DNA from: an uncultured Acetatifactor sp.
GTDB taxonomy: Bacteria; Bacillota; Clostridia; Lachnospirales; Lachnospiraceae
Assembly (NCBI GenBank): GCA_910577235.1
Contig: CAJTMX010000006.1
Coordinates: 1 to 64,000, forward strand
Direction: 5' to 3'
DNA: 64,000 bases
A program made the position numbers and the translations under genes. The notes beneath the pieces are model-generated. The model ran no database searches and was not told the DNA's origin. It saw only the letters and a list, made by a program, of their open reading frames with translations. Shown here one piece after another: positions 52,171 to 60,317 of this stretch (within the stretch, counting starts at the first letter, position 1; every line of letters begins with the position of its first letter).

Positions 52171-52674
52171 ATGCTGGCTTTACAGATTACCAATACCAAA
52201 AATTTCATGGCCCAACTGCTGACAGGAGACAGTTTTGATCCCTTTTTGCTGGCGGAGGCCACTGTTTCCACTGCTCACACTTACACCATAGACGGGCACG
52301 TGAACAGAGAATTCTTCACCTCCGAAGAACAGAATGACCCTCAGATCTGCCCCTACGATTTTTCTCTCTGGCAGGATATGAAGGGACTGCTGTTTCAGTT
52401 GATCAAGGGCAGAAGGACTCCTCTGTATTTCAAATTTGTTCTGCATCTCAAACCGGAGCTGGTGAGTAAGCTGCTGGCGGAAGGAAACTGCAGCCTTCCC
52501 GCGCAGCAGATCAAGGCGCTGGTGCTTACGATTAAATATGACGGCTCCCATGCGATACTTACCACCGGAACCGCATACCATACATTTGTAATGAACAAAG
52601 AACCCGATATGATATGGGACAAAGCGTTGGCGGGATATCTGGCCCGCAAAAATATCTCCTATGAGAGCCTGTAA
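52171..52674 (+). CDS. DUF5721 family protein
   Basis: The 167-residue cytosolic protein begins MLALQITNTKNFMAQLLTGD and includes FDPFLLAEATVSTAHTYTID, matching the DUF5721 family of Lachnospiraceae. Function is unknown. It follows the DUF1294 gene by 84 bp on the same strand and ends in a terminator. Confidence 0.78.
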   Translation: MLALQITNTKNFMAQLLTGDSFDPFLLAEATVSTAHTYTIDGHVNREFFTSEEQNDPQICPYDFSLWQDMKGLLFQLIKGRRTPLYFKFVLHLKPELVSKLLAEGNCSLPAQQIKALVLTIKYDGSHAILTTGTAYHTFVMNKEPDMIWDKALAGYLARKNISYESL

Positions 52675-52688
52675 AACCCTATAAATAT

Positions 52689-52775
52689 ACGGCATCCCCT
52701 GATCATGCTATAACTCCCATTGTATAAAAGATGGGCGCTTACATTTGATCCATCGGATGCCGTGTTTATTTTTTG
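52689..52775 (+). terminator. Terminator after the DUF5721 gene
   Basis: Outer arms ACGGCATCC (52689-52697) and GGATGCCGT (52755-52763), with an inner CCCAT/ATGGG hairpin, followed by GTTTATTTTTTG. It also abuts the end of the converging LTA-synthase-like gene. Confidence 0.65.
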
Positions 52776-52776
52776 A

Positions 52777-54990
52777 TTATTGTCCGGAGGCTGCGTCTCC
52801 TGCAGCGGAGGGCGGCGCAGGTGTAGGCTCCGGCGTGGGCCAGGGCAATACCGCCTCGGCCGGCCTTTCCAGATCGCCTGCCGTCTTTTCCTCATCCAGA
52901 CACTGCCGGATCACACTGTAATAATTATTCCGCAGAATATAAGCGCTGAAATTATATCTGTCCTTCACGTCCTGCTTGGCCATCTCCATATAGGCATCCT
53001 GCTCTTCCTGCGTCATCTCCACCTTAAATGTAGTAGTCTTGGCCTTACGGCTGTACGCCACCGTATCCGTCACAAAACTGCGGTCCAAAAATACCACCAT
53101 ACCCTCCTGATCGGAAAAGATATCCCTGCCCGCATACATTCTGGCGTCATAGTCAAAGCCAAAGAGATTCAACAGTGTGGGCAGCAGGTCCATGGAACCG
53201 CACACCTTATCCACCACCACAGGCTCTTCCATCGCCGCATTCCACAGGATCAGGCTGTTGCGGTAAGTCTCCATGTCCTGAGACAGATTCCTGCCCGCCA
53301 GCTCCTCGTACTGCTCCTGGGTCATACCGTAGGGATAATGGTCCGCGCTGAGACAGATCACCGTATTCTCCAACTGTCCCGCGGCCTCAAGCTGCTCCAG
53401 CAGATTGGCCATAGCCTTATCCAGCTCGATATGGCAGGCAATATAAGCCTGCGCGTTCTCCGACATCTCCAGCCCCTGCACTTCCTCCTTGTGCCAACTG
53501 GACATGCGGTTACCGGAAAAGCTGTAGTTCATATGGCCGGACACCGTCATATAATACACATTAAAGCGGTCAAGATTCACATACTCCGGCACCGTCCCCA
53601 GCATCATCTCATAGTCCGACGCGGGCCATGCGCCCGCATGTTCCATATAGAACAGTTTGTCGCCGTACTCCGCCTCCGACAGATCTCCCAGCTTGGATGC
53701 CTTGAGATCATAGCCCAGATTGGGATGAGTACGGTAACGGTCATAATAGGAAAGGGTATTGTTGTGGTAGGCCCAGCTATAGACCCCTTCTTTCGCAAAA
53801 AAGCGGGGCAGTGAAAAGGCCCAATCCATACCAATATTAGCGCTGGTACGCATACTGAACTGACCGTCGGGAATCAACCCCGTCATATTTATATACTCGC
53901 CGTCGCTGGTGCTGGTACTCCACAGGGGCACATAATAATTGTTGAACACAAAACCGGAATTCACCATTTTATATAAAGTGGGGGTCAGATCCTCCCGGAC
54001 AGCATAGGTTGAAAATCCCTCCGCCGTCAGAAAGATCAAATTGTAACCCTCAAACATTCCTGTATACTCGTTGCGGTTGGTGGGCTGTACTTCCCCGAGA
54101 TATCTCGCCAGCCACTCCGTCTCCTTTTTACCCTGGGACAGCTCCGCCAGCTTGACCATATCCAGATTCCAGACATTGGGAGAAGTGTCCAAAACCGGCT
54201 CCTCCGGCTGGGAAGTACTGTCCTGAACCTCTGTCCCCGGTGTCTGCTCTTCACCCGGCTGCGAGATATCCGGGATTTCCGACGATTCCGGGCCGCCTCC
54301 CTGGGCCAGCTGGGTATCCGGGTCCTCCGGACCGGGAGCCCTTTCTCTGCTGTCGAACAGAGAGGATACCGCCTCACCCAACTCATAAGCGCCGTCCCGC
54401 TGCACCATGGCGATAACTCCCATTTCCCGCATCACCGAGATGGGATCGAAAAATTCCCGGTATTCCTCCGCATACAGCGTATCCAGCAGATTTCCTATCT
54501 GCATGACGCTGACACTGTAGATCAGTGCCACGCCGGCAATCAGCCCCATGCGCAGTTTTCTGATGGAATTCAGATGCGGCAGTTCCCAGGTGGTGAGATA
54601 TTTCCAGAATCCCACCCCCACCAAAGGCAGCGCCAACAACAACAGCAACGGCGTAGAATGAAGCAGTCCCACCAAAGCCTCGCGCCAGTAATTGGTCAGC
54701 GCGTCCTGCCCGCCCATCACTATGGCCCTGATCTGCAAAGGCTGCTGAAATATACGGAAATACACTGTCTGCACAAAAAAGATCATATATTCCAGTATGG
54801 TCATGACCCAAAATGCCCTGTGCCTGGCGCGCCTGTTCAGACTGCCGCTGATCAGAGCCTGAACAGCGGCAATCAAAGAGATCAACCCCAGCGAGAAGAT
54901 GGGATTTACACCTTCCAGGCCAAAACAGCCCAGATGGAACACAATCTCCATATATATTAATATTCCCGCGTAAACAAACCAACTCGACAT
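52777..54990 (-). CDS. LTA synthase / sulfatase family membrane protein
   Basis: The 737-residue protein has about five N-terminal membrane helices (to about 175), an extracellular Pro/Glu-rich linker (about 220-280), and an alkaline phosphatase-like sulfatase domain: NLIFLTAEGFSTYA, the catalytic Thr region PLWSTSTSDGEYINMTG, YMTVSGHMNYSFSG and CLSADHYPYGM. The family transfers glycerol-phosphate or phosphoethanolamine to surface polymers. The C-terminus is a Pro-rich tail. The ORF begins at a start codon 63 bp after the spoVAE gene. Confidence 0.88.
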   Translation of the reverse strand: MSSWFVYAGILIYMEIVFHLGCFGLEGVNPIFSLGLISLIAAVQALISGSLNRRARHRAFWVMTILEYMIFFVQTVYFRIFQQPLQIRAIVMGGQDALTNYWREALVGLLHSTPLLLLLALPLVGVGFWKYLTTWELPHLNSIRKLRMGLIAGVALIYSVSVMQIGNLLDTLYAEEYREFFDPISVMREMGVIAMVQRDGAYELGEAVSSLFDSRERAPGPEDPDTQLAQGGGPESSEIPDISQPGEEQTPGTEVQDSTSQPEEPVLDTSPNVWNLDMVKLAELSQGKKETEWLARYLGEVQPTNRNEYTGMFEGYNLIFLTAEGFSTYAVREDLTPTLYKMVNSGFVFNNYYVPLWSTSTSDGEYINMTGLIPDGQFSMRTSANIGMDWAFSLPRFFAKEGVYSWAYHNNTLSYYDRYRTHPNLGYDLKASKLGDLSEAEYGDKLFYMEHAGAWPASDYEMMLGTVPEYVNLDRFNVYYMTVSGHMNYSFSGNRMSSWHKEEVQGLEMSENAQAYIACHIELDKAMANLLEQLEAAGQLENTVICLSADHYPYGMTQEQYEELAGRNLSQDMETYRNSLILWNAAMEEPVVVDKVCGSMDLLPTLLNLFGFDYDARMYAGRDIFSDQEGMVVFLDRSFVTDTVAYSRKAKTTTFKVEMTQEEQDAYMEMAKQDVKDRYNFSAYILRNNYYSVIRQCLDEEKTAGDLERPAEAVLPWPTPEPTPAPPSAAGDAASGQ

Positions 54991-55053
54991 AATATTTACT
55001 TCATCCTTTGTCCCTTCAAACTACATTATATGCTGTGATTTTTCTTGCGCCTT

Positions 55054-55410
55054 TTAGTCTTTCGCCTTGGGATTGAAGATAAGACTTGCCAGATAGCCGA
55101 AAATCAGCGCCGCCGAAGTACCCACTGCGCCGGCTTTGAAACCGCCTGCCCACAGGCCCAGCAGTCCCTGCTCGTCCACTGCCTCCTTGACTCCCTTCAT
55201 CAACACATTGCCAAATCCCAACAGCGGCACGCTGGCGCCCGCTCCGGCGTACTCCTGAAACGGCTCATACCAGCCAAATACGCTGATACAGGCTCCCAGT
55301 ACCACCAACAGCACCATAATCCGTCCGGGCATCATCTTTGTTTTTTCCATCAATATCTGCACAAAGGCGCAGATCAGTCCGCCTACCCAAAAAGCATTGA
55401 TATAATCCAC
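55054..55410 (-). CDS. spoVAE: Stage V sporulation protein AE
   Basis: The 118-residue protein has three to four membrane helices and the typical FWVGGLICAFVQILMEKTKM and LLGFGNVLMKGVKEAVDEQG. SpoVA proteins form the channel that moves dipicolinic acid into the spore and releases it at germination. The start is a GTG at 55410 with AAGGAG 8 nt upstream. A spoVAD gene lies upstream, but spoVAC is absent from the cluster. Confidence 0.9.
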   Translation of the reverse strand: MDYINAFWVGGLICAFVQILMEKTKMMPGRIMVLLVVLGACISVFGWYEPFQEYAGAGASVPLLGFGNVLMKGVKEAVDEQGLLGLWAGGFKAGAVGTSAALIFGYLASLIFNPKAKD

Positions 55411-55584
55411 TTTCCACACTCCTTCCACAGCCGCGTAAAACGGCGTATCTCTTATGGAAGTAGTATCTGCGGTAAGCTTTGAATTTATTCCGTGACAGTG
55501 GGCCCGGCCGGCATACCTTCACACTCGTTATAATACTTCAACGGTCAGATACTGCCGACAAGCGGTCTGCCCGCTCCAACGGCA

Positions 55585-55836
55585 CTATCCCGGCATGTCC
55601 ACATCCGGCTCGTCAAACTCCGCCGTGACATAGAAACCCCGGGATTTCTCCTGAATATCGATCACCCTGCCTGTCCGGGACTTCAGTCTGTAACGAAAAG
55701 GGATATTTCCCGACATGGCCAGGGACGGGTCAATGATGTAATAGTAATTGCTGGGCAAAAGTCCTTCCGTGACGGTCACATCCTGACCCACTTCCAAGAA
55801 CCCCTGCCGCTCCATCTTGAACTCCATCCTGCGCAT
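55585..55836 (-). CDS. Small protein of unknown function within the spoVA cluster
   Basis: The C-terminal 75 residues are conserved-looking: LEVGQDVTVTEGLLPSNYYY, then IPFRYRLKSRTGRVIDIQEK and a final acidic FDEPDVDMP. They suggest a small beta-rich domain. I recognise no family. The start is uncertain (55836 or 55815; an in-frame ATG at 55872 lacks a ribosome-binding site). It lies between spoVAD and spoVAE on the same strand, so it may be cotranscribed in the forespore. Confidence 0.55.
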   Translation of the reverse strand: MRRMEFKMERQGFLEVGQDVTVTEGLLPSNYYYIIDPSLAMSGNIPFRYRLKSRTGRVIDIQEKSRGFYVTAEFDEPDVDMPG

Positions 55837-55935
55837 ACTGCCTGCCGCCTTCCTGCCCCTTTTGAAAAGCATTGTACTAAAAAAAACGGCGCATTGCAAT
55901 AGATATTCACAATCTTAAGAATTTTGTCCGATTTT

Positions 55936-56970
55936 TCACAATGCCTCCAGCACTACGCCGTGGGCAATCCCGGGCACGCTCTTTCCCTCGTTGAAACTGG
56001 TCTTGCTCAGGAGCGCTCCGGTGGGCATGAACAGAACTTTCTTCCAGTGATGCTCCTCCAGCTGTTTCAATATATAGGCGGAGAGCGTCACCGCGCTGCA
56101 GCCGCAGCCGCTGCCGCCGGCATGGGTATCCTGAGAACCGGCGTCAAAAATCTCTATTCCACAGTCCATATGCTGCTTTGCGATATCGTACCCCTTGTCC
56201 CGCAATAGCTCCAGCAGTACCGTCTGTCCCACGCTGCCCAGATCGCCGGTGATGATCCGGTCATACTCCTCCGGCATCACGTTAAAATCCAGAAAGTGCT
56301 GCTCCAATGTATCTGCCGCCGCGGGTGCCATACAGGCACCCATATTCATGGAGTCCTTTAATCCGAAGTCCACGATCCTGCCCACGGTCAAACCCGTGAT
56401 CGCTGCCCGGGGCATACGCCCCCCTAAACCGGCCTCCTGCCCGGCTCCCAAAATAAACGCGCCGCTGCCCGTCACCGTCCAGCTGGCGGACAACGGTCTC
56501 TGATTACCGTATTCCAGGGGAAAACGGAACTCCTTCTCCGCGCTGGCAAAATGACTGGAGGTCACGCAGGCCACATAGTCCGCATATCCCGCCGACACCG
56601 TCATCGCGCCCAGGGTCAACGCCTCTCCGCATGTGGAGCAGGCTCCGTAGACGCCCAGCAGCGGAATCTGATAGGAGGCGATCCCAAAGGAAGTGGCGAT
56701 GGACTGACCCAGCAGATCCCCTGCAAAGAGATACCGGATGTCCTCCTGCCTTTTTCCCGCTTTTCCCAGCGCCATATAGACCGCGTCTTTTTGCAGGTTG
56801 CTCTCCGCCTCCTCCCAGGTGTTGCAGCCAAAGAGATCGTCCGTACCCACTAAGTCAAACAGATTGCCCAGCGGACCCTCTCCCTCTTTTTTGCCCACGA
56901 TACTGGCACTGTCCAAGATAAATACTTTATTTTCTAATTTGATACTGGATTTTCCCGTCATCTGATTCAT
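55936..56970 (-). CDS. spoVAD: Stage V sporulation protein AD
   Basis: The 344-residue protein has a thiolase-like fold and binds dipicolinic acid in the SpoVA system. Typical segments are GACSTCGEALTLGAM, ASAEKEFRFPLEYGNQRP and GSGCGCSAVTLSAYIL. The ATG at 56970 has AAAGGGG upstream. The gene starts behind a sigma-G-like promoter, and the leader has a CCGCA/TGCGG hairpin ending at the ribosome-binding site. Confidence 0.95.
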   Translation of the reverse strand: MNQMTGKSSIKLENKVFILDSASIVGKKEGEGPLGNLFDLVGTDDLFGCNTWEEAESNLQKDAVYMALGKAGKRQEDIRYLFAGDLLGQSIATSFGIASYQIPLLGVYGACSTCGEALTLGAMTVSAGYADYVACVTSSHFASAEKEFRFPLEYGNQRPLSASWTVTGSGAFILGAGQEAGLGGRMPRAAITGLTVGRIVDFGLKDSMNMGACMAPAAADTLEQHFLDFNVMPEEYDRIITGDLGSVGQTVLLELLRDKGYDIAKQHMDCGIEIFDAGSQDTHAGGSGCGCSAVTLSAYILKQLEEHHWKKVLFMPTGALLSKTSFNEGKSVPGIAHGVVLEAL

Positions 56971-57008
56971 GTTTTTCCCCTTTCCGCATGACAAAGCCTT
57001 TTGCGGAA

Positions 57009-57037
57009 TAGTATATCCTTTTCGGGGCAGCTTATTC
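57009..57037 (-). promoter_or_regulatory. Sigma-G/sigma-F-like promoter of spoVAD
   Basis: On the minus strand GAATA (57033-57037), a 17-nt spacer and TATACTA (57009-57015), close to the forespore sigma-G consensus. It fits the known forespore expression of spoVA genes. Confidence 0.5.
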
Positions 57038-57078
57038 TCCATAGACGGTTTTCCAACCTGCGGCAACGCAACTTACTC

Positions 57079-58383
57079 CTATGACTTTTCTTTGCGGAAA
57101 AAATCGCACAAAATCATTACATCCAATACGTAATTCCCGTTTTCCGTGTAACAGAGCATCTCCCCGCCAAGCCGCTCCGCCGCCTCCTGTATGGTGACAA
57201 GCCCGAAACCATGATCGGGAGATTCCTTGCCGGTGGCGGGAATCTCCCCTCTCTCCACATGTAGATCATCTCTGCACCGGTTCCGTATCCGTATGATTAG
57301 ATGATTCCGACTATATTTCATCTGCAGCGATATCTCCCGCTGCTCTTCGTCGAGTTCCCTTAACGCTTCACAGGCATTCTCCAGCCCGTTGGAAAGAATC
57401 TGGCACAGCTCCATATAGGGCTGTTCCTCATCCCCGATCTGTATATCCATCCGGCACTCCGCCCCCAGTTCCTCCAATTTGCCATAATAATGGGTAAATA
57501 CCGCGTTGAGATAGGGGTTGACGCAGAACTGCCGGGGCAGGATATCCATCTCTGTCTCCACACCCTTGAGATATTCCACAGCCTCTTTCGTTTTTCCTGC
57601 GGCCAACAGGCCGGACAGCGTCACCGTATATCCTTTCATATCATGTTTCATCTTCCTGATATGCTGCTGGTTTTCAAGCTGTGCCTCCAATGTGTTCTTC
57701 TGTTCCTGCAAAACCCGCTCTCCCTGTTGTTTCCTGTATAACAGGAGCTGCCTGTACATCGCCATGAACATGGTGGCGTAGGTCATGGGCATCAGTAGCA
57801 GGATCAGCAAAAAGGCCGGAAGTTCCTGAGGCCTTTCAGTGATGATAGCCGGAAAATTGGAGTTCACGGCAAGCAGGATATAATAGAGCCCGGTCATACC
57901 GGCAAAAACTCCCCATCCTTCCGCCACCGAGTTCTGAAGTTCCATATAGGGTTTCCTCAGATAGTGCACCGCCCCCCACTCCGCCAGCGGAAACAGTACA
58001 AGCCTGCCGATAAACATCAGAATATACTGCTGCCCTCCAAAATAAAAATCCGCCACATTGGTTACTGCCATGATCCACAGCGCAACCGTGTCCGCCAAGC
58101 AAAACGTGAAGAAAAACCGCCCCTTCTTGTCCTTTGAGACAAACCAAAAAAACAGCAGGCTGGGCAAAGTACAGGTCAGAACGAAAACCTTCCCCATAAG
58201 CTCCGCCCCAAAGAACGAGACTCCCGCTACATTCAAGAAGACCAGCGGACCCATGGTGACCGCTGTCAGAAGAAAGGTTTTCTTTTGCGGATAACGTGAA
58301 CGATACAACATCATAAAAAGAATCAATATGTGAAACAGGGACCATAGCACCGACACATCCCTTAACAGTGTCATCTCATTCAT
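57079..58383 (-). CDS. GHKL-type sensor histidine kinase, orphan
   Basis: The 434-residue protein has about six membrane helices (to about 215), a coiled-coil linker, the phospho-acceptor segment HIRKMKHDMKGYTVTLSGLL, and a GHKL ATPase domain (ILSNGLENACEAL; HGFGLVTIQEAAERLGG). This is the AgrC/natK-like layout that senses peptides or membrane state. No response regulator is adjacent. It ends just before spoVAD. The start at 58383 has GAGGAGG close upstream. Confidence 0.85.
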   Translation of the reverse strand: MNEMTLLRDVSVLWSLFHILILFMMLYRSRYPQKKTFLLTAVTMGPLVFLNVAGVSFFGAELMGKVFVLTCTLPSLLFFWFVSKDKKGRFFFTFCLADTVALWIMAVTNVADFYFGGQQYILMFIGRLVLFPLAEWGAVHYLRKPYMELQNSVAEGWGVFAGMTGLYYILLAVNSNFPAIITERPQELPAFLLILLLMPMTYATMFMAMYRQLLLYRKQQGERVLQEQKNTLEAQLENQQHIRKMKHDMKGYTVTLSGLLAAGKTKEAVEYLKGVETEMDILPRQFCVNPYLNAVFTHYYGKLEELGAECRMDIQIGDEEQPYMELCQILSNGLENACEALRELDEEQREISLQMKYSRNHLIIRIRNRCRDDLHVERGEIPATGKESPDHGFGLVTIQEAAERLGGEMLCYTENGNYVLDVMILCDFFRKEKS

Positions 58384-58410
58384 CCACCTCCTCAACCATG
58401 CTTTCCGTTT

Positions 58411-58469
58411 TACTCATTATATCATGATCCTGTGCGCTATAGCGCACTCTCCGCACTCTACTCATTATA
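58411..58469 (-). promoter_or_regulatory. Tandem extended -10 elements around a perfect palindrome
   Basis: The 11-bp repeat TATAATGAGTA (minus strand) occurs at 58411-58421 and 58459-58469, each preceded by TG plus one base, forming two extended -10 promoters 48 bp apart. Between them lies the perfect 16-bp palindrome GTGCGCTATAGCGCAC (58432-58447), a probable operator or symmetric binding site for the kinase gene. Confidence 0.6.
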
Positions 58470-58549
58470 CCACGGCAAACACGCTAATTCGCGTCAATTT
58501 TGTCTCTAATACCGTTAATTATGTCTTTTACTTTTAAACAAATATGAGC

Positions 58550-58585
58550 GTATAAAATAAAAGGGACTGCGCCGCAATCCCTTTT
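58550..58585 (-). terminator. Terminator of the SH3-domain gene
   Basis: Arms AAAAGGGA (58559-58566) and TCCCTTTT (58578-58585) with inner TGCG/GCA pairing, followed on the minus strand by ATTTTAT. Confidence 0.8.
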
Positions 58586-58597
58586 AACTACTCCATA

Positions 58598-59122
58598 CTA
58601 TTGAGGCATGTCCACCGTAGTCAGATACTGACTCACCGCGTACACCACCTGCCCGTTGTACTCCAGCCTCGACCATCCGGTATCCGCATTGATACCCGTT
58701 CTGTGCGCGCTCTGCCCGTTGCTCAACTGGGTGACCACCGTGAGTTGCCCTTGATCCGTGCTGGGCTCGCTGCGCAGATTGGTCACGTCCTTGGCGGTCA
58801 CATACTCATCCACACTATCAAATTCCATTCCCAGCGGATTCTCAGGCTCGGAAGTATCCTCAGAGGACGTGGGCTCCTCAGAACTGGCAACCGCATCTGT
58901 GGAGCCAGGCTGCGTACCCCAGTCCGCGATGGAGTCCAGAGAACTCTCCGTGCCCGTTCCCGGCAGCGTCCCCGCGTGATTGGCATGGGTAATCTTCCAC
59001 ACCGCAAAACAGAATATCACCACCACTATGACCAATACCACCATGCCGATCAAAAGCTGCATGGGATTTAACTTTTCCTCTTCCAGAGCAGACGCCCTGT
59101 CATCTTCATAATTACGCCTCAT
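58598..59122 (-). CDS. Membrane-anchored SH3-domain protein
   Basis: The 174-residue protein has a basic N-terminus, one membrane helix (about 22-45), a Ser/Thr/Glu-rich linker and a C-terminal bacterial SH3 domain (KDVTNLRSEPSTDQGQLTVV; GWSRLEYNGQVVYAVSQYL). Such domains bind peptidoglycan or other surface ligands. It overlaps the end of trpS by about 11 bp, so it is probably cotranscribed. Confidence 0.82.
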   Translation of the reverse strand: MRRNYEDDRASALEEEKLNPMQLLIGMVVLVIVVVIFCFAVWKITHANHAGTLPGTGTESSLDSIADWGTQPGSTDAVASSEEPTSSEDTSEPENPLGMEFDSVDEYVTAKDVTNLRSEPSTDQGQLTVVTQLSNGQSAHRTGINADTGWSRLEYNGQVVYAVSQYLTTVDMPQ

Positions 59123-60197
59123 ATTTTTTAACCTGTGCCTCAATCAAATCCATATCTTCAAAATAGTTAATACGCATCGCGCTCTTGACCTGGGACAATG
59201 TCTGCGCCGCCGCCTCCCGGGCCGTATCGCTGCCCTTTTTCAGGATATTGTATATCTCGGGAATATCCTTTTCATATTCCCTGCGCCGCTGACGGATGGG
59301 CTCCAGTTCTTCCTGGATCACATTGCACAGCAGCTTCTTGACCTTTACATCCCCCAGGCCGCCTCTGGTATAATGATCCTTCAGCTCCTGCAGACAGGAA
59401 TACTCGGGCAGATATCTCTCAAAATGCTCATCCCGGCAGAAAGCGTCCAGATATGTGAACACCGTATTCCCCTCCAGATGACCGGGATCGGACACCTGGA
59501 GATGCAGCGGGTCCGTATACATGCTCATAATCTGCTTTTTCACATCCTCCGGGCTGTCGGCCAGATAGATACAGTTGCCCAGAGACTTGCTCATCTTGGC
59601 TTTGCCGTCCACACCGGGCAGACGCAGGCACGCCGCGTTCTGCGGGATCAGCGCCTTGGGCTCCACCAGCACCGGCTCGTATATGCTGTTAAATTTGTGT
59701 ACGATCTCTCTGGCCTGCTCGATCATGGGCAGCTGGTCCTCGCCCACGGGAACCGTAGTAGCCTTGAAGGCCGTGATATCCGACGCCTGGCTGATGGGAT
59801 AGGTAAAAAATCCCACCGGGATGCTGGCCTCAAAGTTACGCATCTGAATCTCATTCTTTACCGTGGGATTCCTCTGGAGGCGGGAGACCGTGACCAGATT
59901 CATATAGTAGAAGGAAAGCTCCGTCAACTCGGGAATCTGGGACTGGATAAACAAGGTGGAGCGGGAAGGGTCAAGACCGCAGGACAGATAGTCCAGCGCC
60001 ACCTCCACAATGTTCTGACGCACCTTCTCCGGATTCTCAAAATTATCCGTCAGCGCCTGAGCGTCCGCGATCATGATAAATATCCTATCGTACTCGCCGC
60101 TGTTTTGCAGCTCCACTCTTCTTCTCAGAGAACCAACATAATGCCCTACATGCAGTCTGCCCGTGGGCCTGTCCCCTGTCAAAATGATCTTTTCCAT
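59112..60197 (-). CDS. trpS: Tryptophanyl-tRNA synthetase
   Basis: The 361-residue class I synthetase charges tRNA-Trp. It starts MEKIILTGDRPTGRLHVGHY (HIGH region) and has AKMSKSLGN as the KMSKS loop. Length is a little above the usual 330. AAAGG lies 7 nt before the ATG. No T-box was found upstream, so tRNA-dependent attenuation is not evident. Confidence 0.96.
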   Translation of the reverse strand: MEKIILTGDRPTGRLHVGHYVGSLRRRVELQNSGEYDRIFIMIADAQALTDNFENPEKVRQNIVEVALDYLSCGLDPSRSTLFIQSQIPELTELSFYYMNLVTVSRLQRNPTVKNEIQMRNFEASIPVGFFTYPISQASDITAFKATTVPVGEDQLPMIEQAREIVHKFNSIYEPVLVEPKALIPQNAACLRLPGVDGKAKMSKSLGNCIYLADSPEDVKKQIMSMYTDPLHLQVSDPGHLEGNTVFTYLDAFCRDEHFERYLPEYSCLQELKDHYTRGGLGDVKVKKLLCNVIQEELEPIRQRRREYEKDIPEIYNILKKGSDTAREAAAQTLSQVKSAMRINYFEDMDLIEAQVKKYEA

Positions 60198-60263
60198 TGT
60201 CATGCCTTTCTAACTCTCCGCGGTTTCGGCCCGCAGTATCGCGTTTCACATCCAAACTCATTT

Positions 60264-60269
60264 ATTATA
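60264..60269 (-). promoter_or_regulatory. Possible -10 element for trpS
   Basis: TATAAT on the minus strand, about 65 bp before the start, without a convincing -35. A 13-nt piece, CGCAGTATCGCGT, matching the dispersed palindrome lies nearby on the plus strand. Confidence 0.35.
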
Positions 60270-60317
60270 TTACCATCTTTTTATCCGAATGAGAAGAGAA
60301 ATTTTTACATTTTCTCA

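Noticed and set aside
60198..60317. Possible T-box leader before trpS
   Set aside because: The conserved T-box sequence and antiterminator pattern are absent, and the gap is too short.
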